A stretch of DNA of 64,000 bases from Toxonevra muliebris (taxonomy: Eukaryota > Arthropoda > Insecta > Diptera > Pallopteridae). This document shows positions 23,394-35,300 of this stretch, piece after piece. The notes below the pieces were generated by a model. The model made no database searches, was not told where the DNA came from, and saw only the letters and a list, made by a program, of their open reading frames with translations. A program made the translations under genes and the position numbers. Position 1 is the stretch's first letter. Each line of letters opens with the position of its first letter. The stretch spans positions 15,082,704-15,146,703 of the forward strand of contig OY829328.1 of the NCBI GenBank assembly GCA_963691655.1. Reading direction: 5' to 3'.

Positions 23394-26300
23394 CTGCAAA
23401 AAAACAAAAAAAAAAAAAAAAACCAAAATAAAAACTTGAGATTGAATTATTAATTCATAATTAAGTAATCGAAATATAATCGAAAATTTTAAAATGACAA
23501 ATACAAGTGTCTATATTAGCATATCCATGCGTTAGTGTGTATTTCATAAGAATTCACTAAGTGAAATCATCATTGCTAAGTGATATCTCTTTAGTTTTAT
23601 TGTAAAGTTGATATGATTTATTGCGTCATTTGTCTTTCAGCAATCATTTTGCGGAAACTAAAAACTAAATAAAATTACTTGCATTATCATTTGTTATGAT
23701 TCTGATGATGTTTCAATATACAAATAAAGGCGTGAATCTAAACACCACTGGTGCAATAATATTTACACATTTTCAAAACTCAGCAAAGAGTTATGAAACA
23801 TTTTTCGGATTCGGTTTTTTGTTTAATGCTTATCTATATTATTGGAGTAAATTGGAAACAAACCAAAGCAAAACCTTAAATTTTAATAAAAAATAATATA
23901 TTTAAAGTATTTAGTCTTGAGTTCTATTCTATTTAAAATATAAATCTAATGTTTAAAATATTCTTAATACTAATATTTTATTTTAGAATTGAACTCATTC
24001 TTTTACTTATGTCATATTTCTGGATGTTTTATAGTTATCAGAAATGATAATCTTTTTAAAATAAATAATAATTTTGGCGACAAATACAACATATTATCTA
24101 AAAGATTTTCAACACTAGCACTTAGTAATTAAAAAACGGGGAAAATAACAACTTTGTAAATTTGTAGGTGACAACTGATATCACACGATATTTTCCCCCG
24201 ATTATTTCGATTACTTATTCTTATTAACTAATCTGATGGCATTTTATTCAATTAAAATGGAAACTTTCAAAATTTCACATCAAAAAAAGAAAATGGATTA
24301 CACGGTGTGGTTGAACCAGTTTTAAGTGGGGATTCTTATGTAGGGATTTGAAAAAATTCATTTTTTAAAGCATAGTTTGAAACCTGTAGAATACAATGCC
24401 ATTAATAATTTTAGTCATTTTTCAAAAATGACATCATGAGAGCCTGCGAGCGTGACTCACCTCTTTTCCCTACGCTCTCTTTCCTGAACTTTAAAAGCGA
24501 TTATCTCGAAACGTTTTTTATTTCAACGAGCTGAAAATCGGTACACACGATTGCTCAAAAACTATTCGACCGATCAAGCTTATATTTGGGACATATACTT
24601 ATGCTTAATGGATGAACCTTTGGTGGGATAAAACTCTTATTAAAACAAACCAGTTTTTGGCTGGGTCAAAATGAAATTTTATCCGAAAAAATCGACTTTT
24701 TAGTTTAGAGTTTTCCCAATTAGCCAATTATTATTATTTTTTCACTATCGTAGGTTCATTCATTGCCTACATATTTATACTAATTCGATTTTTTTAATTG
24801 AATGTTTAAGATAATCCTATGAGTGAACACCGCATTCGGCCTCCATTCAGCATTTTTTAAGAAATACAAATTTTTTTTAAAACTATAATTATACAATAAA
24901 AAGTACCTATGACCCCAAAAGATATTCACATTCCTTACTTTCAAAAAAATTGTGGACTGGCCTGAGGAAGTACGGGCAGTCATAATCAGTTACAAAAAGT
25001 GGCCAATTTTTATTTTTTATGTTTGATTTTAATCAAAAATCGAAATTCTATATGCCAGAATTTTTTAAATAAATCTAGTTCACCGCACCGTGATCAGTCT
25101 TTTCCATTTTCTTTCCAGATTTTTTATAACCATTAAAATTGAAATCCGGGAGATTATTTTCTTCTTCGATTTTTTCAATCACTCCATAAATAAATACTTA
25201 CTACTTTTAATAACAATTATCGTGGTATTGCTATCCTCATTTATGTCCTCATTGGAGCTCAAGAATATATTCTGTGTATCCGTGTAATTAATTGTATGTT
25301 GTTTCGGTAATGGAGAATTCAAAAATGTTCCCCTTGTATTCTCTTCACCAAAGAAATTTCGCTGTTGGCTCTGGCTTAATGTTAATAGGTACGATTGACC
25401 GTGCGTTCTTTGCGCCAAGACGATTAAAACTGAAATGATATCGAAATGAAATCGGAAATCGAAATTATAACAAAATGTACAGTCATAAAAGAAAACAAAA
25501 ATAAAGTAAAAATATAATGAAGCAAGCACAAAAATAAAAATTGATAAAGATATAAAGTGGTGAGTTTATTTTTAAAATCAGTATGGTGTATTACTTTATT
25601 ATACTTCATACTTAGTATCTATGTAACCATTGCTGTGTACATACATACACACATACGTATAGAATATGTATAGGGTGATATCTCATTATCACACGCACCC
25701 AATAAAATGGCTGAAAATGTAGCGTGCCAGCTGGTCTAGGTCTGTCTATGTGAGTTGTACAATTCTGTTTCTTTCTTTTTTTTTTGCACACATCAAATCA
25801 AATAAAATCAAATTGATAACTACGTAAACAAAACGACACACATTTCTACTGATTCCGACGACACATTTTCATCCTCACTGTATTCAGTAGTAAAGTATTT
25901 ACTTGTAGTTGTTTTTATGTATATTTGCCGCACATATCTACAACTTTCAAGTGCCGGTCTGATAAGATGGTATTGACTGTACTTTACCAGTACGAGTATG
26001 TACTTGTGGTATTGTATATTTCCTAACATCTGTTAATAATTTCAGTATGATTTAACTTGTTACACAAAAATAATAATTTTTAAACCAATATCAACATGTC
26101 TAAGTCATATGAGTTCCTATTATTACATACACATGTAAAATTATCTATAAAACTGTGAGTCCCCTCCATTAGTATACAAATACTATTTAACACGTACAAA
26201 AAGAATGGAAGAAAAAATGTCGTTTTATGCCCTTAACAGACTTTTGTGCCATAGTAGCAGTAAAATAGTAGGTACGTTTGCAAACTTCTTCCTGTTCTCA

Positions 26301-29300
26301 TTCAATTTTATCATTTTACTTAAAAAATATTAAATGTTATTGTTTTGTGCACTCGATTTTGTTTATATTATTTTGTTGACGCCATATTAATTCTATATTT
26401 TAAGTTGCTACCATGTTTGAATATGTCAAATATTGTTATCATTATTAATTAAGCGCCATTGATGTCAAACAACAACAAAAAATGTAGTAGAGACATTGAT
26501 TGGCAACGTACTACGTTCTAAGCAAAAAAAAAATTGAAAAAAAAAGTTTCATAATTTATGTATTATGCCTTCATAAAAGCATTACATAGTAACAGCTAAC
26601 TGGATAATGGTTGGCAAAGAACTCGAGAGAAGCCAAAGTCCAATTATGACCGCGGTAGGGATGTCGATCTCGAAACCTTTTTCGAGATTTTGGATTCAAA
26701 TCTTATATTATGAGCTAATTTGCTTTAAGATGATATGAAATATTTTGGGAATCATCATAAAATAAACCGATGCTCATTTTTAGAGGGCTACACCAAACAA
26801 CTTCGTGTTGCATTTTAATGTAGGTTTATATGAACATTAGAGCAAAAGATAATCAATAATCAATAAACCAAACCACGTTTTTATTTTGTTACCTTTAAGT
26901 CGAATTTTTCCATACCATCTATTGTTTGACCTCTCAAAGCCGATTCATCTGGTGTTCGATGAAAGTAATTTTTTTAGATTCAGCGAGGAATTCTACTTAA
27001 GGAGACTCTGCACTTTCTCGGTTTGGAAAAATCGATTTTTTTACAAGCGCCCCATTCAAAAGTATGGTATTTCAAAAGTAATTATGAAAATTTCAGAAAG
27101 AAACTCGGAGTATCTTCTTCTTAAATCCAAAAAGCCGTAACTACACAAATTTTCAAAATCGACTTTTTGATTAATTATGACGCACTTGCCCAAATTACAT
27201 GTCACTACTAAATTTTAAACTTCTACGCCCAAAAATAACGGTTTTATTAACGAAATCCAAAAGTCCGTAACTACAAGTACAAAACAAAAAATATTTGAAT
27301 CTTTTAAGGTAACTAAGTGATACTAAGCCTTCACAATTACATTCTTCTTAAATCTATAATTTTTTTTTGCATTTTACAATGTTTTTTGCTCCTCCTGTAA
27401 AAAAAAAAATGTGTAGTTACGGCTTTTTGGATTTTAGGTGACGGTATGTACATTCGAAAATAGAGAAGATTATAGTGCGGAACGTAAGTATATTTTATAT
27501 ATTAAAAATCGATATTCAAAACATTGAACGCGTTTTACTCAAAACAACGTTTTTTTCATTGACGAAGCTGTTAAAAACCCAACAAACAATTTTTTTACAC
27601 AATTTTTTCTTGTACTTGAAGTCTTTAAATATATGTCAAATAAATTCTGGAGTCAGGTAAAATAATCTATCAGCCCTATAAAAAATACTCAATTTTTGAA
27701 CAGAGAGAGTCCCCTTAAAGACTCAATACTACTGTTTTCTTTTTTAAGTCTTTCAACCCTTTCCAGCTGATGATATTGGATTTTGCAATATTTGTGTTCA
27801 TTGGTTGTCCCAGATGATGTTCGTTTTTTTTTTTGGCGGAGGAGTTTTGGCTTTCAATGATACAGTTCTTGCTAAGTAGAAAGCTGAATAAACACCACTT
27901 CAGTGTACCTTAGCAGTCAGTTGAAATCAGGTACAGATCAGATACATACAAAAGTTTTATAGCCTCGACTTTATGTTTTATTGCCTACTTAAAAATGTAT
28001 ACAATTAAAAACCCATGGGCAAGAGTTTATATGAAAATCAGCTACAATTGCAACATTTCATATTTGAAAGATATTAAAAAGCAGGGCTTTGGAGCGAAGC
28101 GCGGAGCTGGAGCAAGGAGCTTGGAGCACACTGCTCCGATTCATAATTTTTCCAACTATTGTTGCTTGACATTATATTTGAGAACTTGCACACTATTACA
28201 ATTACAGGCAATTAAGTTTTTCCATTACCATCTCCATTAATCAATGCAAATGGCAATGCTGAGTTCAAATCCATTGGAATGAATTAGTACTAAAATAAAT
28301 TCATTACATTTATTGATTAATTACTAACTCATTGCAAGGGATTTGAACTGAGTAGTACCATTTCCATTGCAGTAATGAAATGTACAATTTTAATTACAAT
28401 AGCACTATTCACGATTTCGTGCAAATGGTCTTGCATCATTGCAAATGCAAAATAGTTCCGCTATCACAATGCATTTGCAATGATGCAAGACCATTTACAC
28501 CATATCGTGAATAGGACTAATGTGTGTTAATAATTCCTAATTTTTTTTTTAAAGATGTTACTAAGAATAAGGAGTTCACAATCTTAACTGGTTCTATTAC
28601 TATGACAGTAGCCTTCAAAACGATATAGTTGTTGTACAACTTAGCATTATATTTTTTCGTATGGTAAACATGTCGAGTTTTGAGCCAAATAAAGCGTATT
28701 TTCGGCACTTCCCAGAATTGGTCACCTAACATCACCTAATATCGAGTTTTTGGTGGAATATGATAAGTCGTGCTCACTTTCATCTGTACCGAAAAGTTTG
28801 AAGATATATACCGAAAATTTACGATCTTTTTCTTCAGTTCAAATTACAAATTCTGGAAGCAATAATTTTTGCTTTTCCTGTAAAATTCGAAAAATGGGTG
28901 TTAGGGCTTTAGCAAATTAAGGTAGCGATACACATAAACGAATTTAAAATAAAAAAAAAAATGATTTTTATTGAGAGAATTATATATAGTTGGAGCTCGG
29001 AGCGGAGCACGGAGCGAAGTCGAAGCTATACTTAAGAGGTCGGAGTGGAGCTGGAGCGGAGACTTGAAATATTATTTTAAAAAATTTTAAATAATGCATG
29101 TTAGAAACTATTGAAAACGTAGTACATAGCCACGCTTAGTTTTCTGTTCCAATTGAGGAAATATATTGTTGAACATTAAACTACAATCATAAATATATGT
29201 ACATTTATATGTATATATCGATACTCATAAACTTCCGATTAATTAATCGTTTTTTGTTTACATTTTTTTCGTGTTTTGCTTTTGTCGTTGGCTATTAAGT

Positions 29301-32300
29301 TAATAACTTTTAAATTAGCTTGTTATTAATTGTTTTTAAGTTAATACACAATACAACACACGCCTTACCTAAGTTAACCTATATAAAGTTCAGTTGGCTT
29401 TATCTGTGCAATTAAAATACCTATGTACTTCAACTTTTATTGCTCTTGACGCTAGACTTGAATCTATGACTTTCTATTTTTAAAAGACTACACTGAAGAT
29501 TATAGTAATTGTATATGAACATACAGTAGCGAATTCAAGGAGTGATTTTGGGGATAAGGAAGGCAATACATAACTCGTATTGGTGGTAAGGTTGAATGAC
29601 CGATTTTTAATCGTTTGAAAGCTAGAGAGGACATCAAATTAGTTGTTTGCCTTGTTTTAGTTTTTTGCTATAATATCTAAGTGAAAAAATTTTAAAAATT
29701 ATCTTTTGATATCCGTCGATATTACGGGGCTATACTTAAACAGTCCATTCCAAATGAATAAGGTGCTGTGCAAATCCTCAGCTACATAGATAGCCTCCAC
29801 TTTACAAATGACGCTCTGGAAATTTAAATATGCTGGAATTTGCATATTTAGAAAATCCCACTCAACAAATTTCTGTCATAAAATGTGATTAGCAATTAAA
29901 CATTTACTAATACATTTTTTTCCATTATTATCCAATATGCTTATTTAATAACAAATTTGATTCAGAAAGTTGAACTTAAACATTTCAATAGAATTTGTTT
30001 GTATCGAAATGTGCAGTTAATGTTAGAACACGTTTATTATTAATATAAAAAACGACATAAATGTTTAACAACGTCATTGAGAATTTCATTTTAGTTTCTT
30101 GTAATATAATATTATTTTTAGGGTTAGTCATAAATTTCCCAGTTAATTCGTTACATAATAATTAGAGAAGCTTCTAATATAAGCACTGCACACTGCCTGC
30201 TTAATTAATAATAATAATAAACATGAATTTAACACAATGATCTTTGCAAAGCTATTTTAAATGACGAAACAAGTCTTCCATGTAAGATTCTAATTTGGAA
30301 AGTTAAATTTTAATCATAAATTTGTGTAAATAAAAAATCATCATATTAATCACCACAAATTAGGGATGTCAATTTCGAGATAACAGGTTTCCAAGAAGCT
30401 GGAATTTAATAATAGATAACAGAAAACAACCCGGTATTTTTTTGGAATACAAATTGGGCATATGTGTTAGATACTCTTTGTTTCGTATTCTGTTTTCTTT
30501 GAGTCAATAGAAAATTTTATTTCATAAAACTGTTTTCCAAATTATTCATAGGTGGACCTCTGAAAAGCTGTTTAAGTTTTTGACAGTGTATAAATGATAT
30601 TTGCAATTTCGATCGATTTTTGTTGAAATTTTCGTCCGATTTGTGGTCTGAATATTGTTTTTTTTTTTAATCAAGGTTTTGGTATGAATTTGGTCTTATT
30701 TTGATCTAGATTTTCGATCTGAATTTAGTCCTTTCTTGGTTTAAACTTCGATCTGAAAAAGTGTTTGAATTTTGGGTTGAAATTTGATCGAAATTTTCGC
30801 CTAAATTTCTATCCAATTTTAGTTTGAATTTTGGTTTCAGTTTTATTCCAGTTATCTTTTAATTTTTGGTCTGTATTTTTTGGTGTGAACGTTGGTAAAA
30901 TTTTTGCAGTAGGGTTTGGTCTATGTCTGGGTTTTATATTGACATTTATACTTTAATTTAGTAAAATCAGCCCTCCTCAAATTCAAATCCTTGAACCGCC
31001 ACTGGATATTTGTAATACAGTGGACGCTCGGAATTCTCAAGTTCGGAAATCGTAATTGTCCAGAAAATTTAAGCAATTTTTGACATATATGTAACTTCCC
31101 AAAATTTTAAGATTTGACTTAAGTTTTCTGAGTAGGTTCGAAATTAATTTTTGTTCGATTGTTCTTCTCGCTTTTAATGCTTTTACCTAATAAAATCCTA
31201 CTGTGTACATAGTATGTATTTTTTTTTAATATTTTACGCCTATAATTATTTAAAACAACTATGAAGCTTAGAAAATTAATTAATAAATGCAACGGCTATG
31301 TAGCATTGTAATAACAAGGTACTTTTCTGAATTAAGTAGCCCAAGAACAAACTACTTAAAAATTCCGAGCGTCCACTGTATTTATTTATAGAAATCAAAA
31401 TTTGCCCAATCATTTATCATATAAGCAAAGCAATTTTTGTCAATTAAAGGGTTAATATTGTTATTATGTTTTAAAATTCATATTCTTCAAAATTGCTTTA
31501 ATCTTTTTTTTTTTAATCTAAACTAGATATCTCAAATTAGCAAGAATAAATCTGTTCTATGTACTTACTTACTTACTGATATCGATAAAGCTTTTAGATT
31601 TGATATAGAAATTATGAGTACAATATATTATCACATGATGATAAATGCTAATTACAATAGTAAATAAGCAGGTATATAATTTAGCTAATTCGTTTATAAA
31701 TATAATAAAAAAATTGCAATGTTAGTTGTACTCAAACTAAATGTAGTATGTTTTATTATCATTCTAATATTCAGGAAGCAGTTTTCAACCGGTATAAATG
31801 TAAGTAGCTACTCCATTATAACGAACTATTTGACAAGTTGATGGCCCAAGTAAATATTATGAAACCAAAATACATTTTAAGTAGGTGCTTTTAGGTTTGT
31901 ATGTATGCAAGCTAATCATTATCATGGCGAACGAACAAATGAAATAGTAAAGGAAAGTTTAACTTGTTTTTCTACCTTATAATTTTCTATAAGGTTTTTG
32001 AAATTTGATTTATCGTCGTTTTGTATTTACGTTTGATATTATTTTCAATGATTTCAGTATATTATTTTTAAATTAGCCTCTTATTAAAAACTTATTTTAA
32101 GTTGAAATTTAAAGTGTAAATTATTGCCTACATAGTTTATATTATAAAAGTTATACTAAATATTTGTACGTAAACTTTCAGAAATAAAACTTTTAAAACT
32201 TTATTAATAATTTGTTAAATAAATGTTTATATTAGATAATTTATTTAACTGCGAAAACAAATTTCAAGTACTAAATGTATGTGCGAAAATTTTTAACTCG

Positions 32301-35300
32301 AAATAAATGTCTCATCCAAACATCGAAAATAGTTCTTTCCTTTATGAACTAGTTATATCAATGTCAAATGTCAATCAGTTTTACATAGATACAAATACAA
32401 TGGGACCAACAAAAATTCGTTAAGTTATCGGTATTTTATAAAGTTGAAAGACGATATGTAATAATACAACGACATTTTATTTAAAATTTCAGGAAGATAA
32501 TCGAGTCTTGAAAAAGTAAAATTATTGATGTAAGGTCGGCAGAAATCCCAACGTTCTCTAAGAATTTCGACGTCAACTCAAGCCAATGGAAATTTTTGAC
32601 GTACACCAAAATCCTTATGCAGTGAATGCGCCATCCCTTAAATAAATCTTTGACCAGCAATGGCGTTGATGAAGGCTAAAATTTATGAAGATCCACTGTT
32701 AACCCTAGAAATGGTAGCTGATGAACTAAGTTTGATTGGTACAGCTCAGGAAAATTAGGGAACCATCTCTAATGCACAAAGAACCAAGTCGCACGTGGTG
32801 ACTATTTTCTTCCCCAGGAGCCTGGGCCAGACGTCAGAACGGATACTGGCCCTACTCAATGCCCAAAACGAGGGCCTCCGAACAAACCTCTGGAAGGCAT
32901 TGAAGGCTCGTGAGGAAGGAAATGGTCAGTTACTGACGATAAGTATGGATGAGCTATCGTTTGAAGCCATCCGTACTTCAGGGGGCGTCATCAACTACCG
33001 GTTTGGTGAGGTCACGGTGCACGGGGTGCACAAACGGGCCACGGAAGAGGACACCTCGAATCCCGAGCCAGAAGCAGTCAGCAATGACGAGCCGAAAGCA
33101 ACGGAAAGAGTGCACTCAGCCGTGGTCGAGGTGGAGGTCGATACTCTACCAACATCAGCCGCGAGCGAAATGGAAGGCATAGTACTCCCATCTTCGACCG
33201 CGACTGAAGTTGAGGGAATCGACCTCTCCCTTCTCAATATGGACTGCCCCATAGATGAGGAGGAAGAAAGGATGTTGTTGAGTGGCAGTAGTAGGGGCAA
33301 AAGCCCCGCTAAGTAAGCTCTATGAGCAGTGGAACAGGCATCAAATGTGCCCAGGTTAACGTCCACCACGCAAGAGCCGCCTCGGCGGTGATTGCAAGGA
33401 CATTTTCAAAATTTAACCTGGGCCTGATACTGATCCAAGAACCCTGGCACTACCAAGGTGCAATCAGAGGAATGGCCTGTAAAAACGGCAAGGTAATTTG
33501 GGATAACAGGCAGGATAATCCAAGGGCCTGTATTCTAATTAGAAACAACATTAATTATGTTTGTCTTACAGAATTCATGACGCGGGACTTAGTTCCAATT
33601 CAAGCCCACCTTAACATCGAGGGCAGCAAACGCGCCATAGTAGTGGCATCGGCATATTTTCCGGGTGAGGAGTCGTCACCACCGCCGCCAGAAGTGAGGC
33701 AACTGGTGGATTATTGCAACAGGCACAGACTGCCGCTTCTCCTCGGATGCGATGCGAACGCTCACAGTACCATATGGGGCAGCACAAACGACAACAGCAG
33801 AGGTGAGTACCTGTTAGAATTTATCTTATCCGCTAATCTAGAAATATTAAACGTAGGGAATGAACCTACGTTTGTTACTAGAGTTAGGAAAGAAGTATTA
33901 GACATAACAGTATGCAGTCCAAATATTGTAGGACTAGTCAAGAACTGGAGGGTATCCAAAGAGGACTCACTCTCTGATCATAAAATCATAGAGTTCCTCC
34001 TAGAGGGCACAAGTACCGAAATACCGTCCTTTAGAAATCCCAGGAAAACAAACTGGACAGAATACATAGAAGTACTTAAGTGTAATTTAGAAGGTATTAA
34101 ATCGTGCAAGGTGATAAAAAATCATCATGAGCTCGAATATTCCGTAAATGAACTTAACGAAGCAATACTAGATGCTTTCGAGGGCAGCTGCCCTGAAAAA
34201 GCGGAAAGTCTAGGAAAGGACGCCATATGGTGGAATAGTACCCTAAGTGACATTAGAACCGAAGTACGTAGGCTCCATAATGGAGCAAAACGGAGCGGAC
34301 AATGGCAAGCATATAGGGATAAACTAACAGAATACAATAAAGAAATTAGGAAGGCTAAAAGAACTAGCTTTAGGAACTTCTGCGACAATATCTCATCTCT
34401 ACCTGCTGCATCAAGGATATATAAAACCTTTGCAAAAGCAGGGCAGGACATGAGAATGGCGCTGAAGAAATCAGATGGCAGCTTCACCTGTAATGAAAAG
34501 GAACGAGCAGAATTGCTACTAGCAACACACTTCCCTGGAAGTGTCGGGCTAGATAGCAGGAATTCAGAGGAGCAGCCTAGAAGAATAAACAGAGTAAACA
34601 GGAAGGTAGCAGCAGAAATATGCTCTGCGCCTAGATTGGAATGGGCGTTAAACACTTTTCAACCATTTAAATCACCTGGTCTTGACGGCATATTTCCTGC
34701 TCTATTACAGAAGGGCATAAAGGAAATATTGCCATTCCTTATTAATATAGGGAGAAGTAGCCTCGCTTTTGGGTACATACCAACAGCTTGGCGAAGGGCA
34801 AAGGTGGTATTTATACCAAAAGTGGGCAAAAAAGATACCACCAACCCTAAGTCCTTCAGACCCATAAGCTTAACATCGTTTATGTTGAAAACACTTGAAA
34901 AGGTGGTTGACAACTTTATACGATGTAAAATCTTAGACACAAATCCATTGCACCCCAATCAGCATGCATATAGAGCAGGCAGGTCTACCGAGACAGCTCT
35001 GCATGACTTAGTGGGGAAGATTCAAGGGGCACTAGATGTGAAAGAAGTAGCAGTATGTGCTTTCCTGGATGTAGAAGGAGCTTTCGACAACACCTCGCAC
35101 GAGGCTGTCAATAACTCTCTAAGGCGAAGAGGAGTAGATAACACAACATCTAGATGGATGTCAGAAATGCTCTCCTCTAGAACAGCTGAGATGGAAACAG
35201 GGCTAGGTACCATATCAGTCAGCACAACCAGAGGATGTCCACAGGGAGGAGTATTATCACCTCTAATGTGGAGCCTGGTAGTAGATGAACTTTTAATGAA

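Noticed and set aside
25430..25529. ORF start at 25529 (minus) giving a longer N-terminus for the PPSY gene
   Set aside because: A strong acceptor (TATCATTTCAG) at 25430 and a phase-matched signal-peptide exon at 42586-42640 explain the region better. The extra residues are low-complexity intronic translation.
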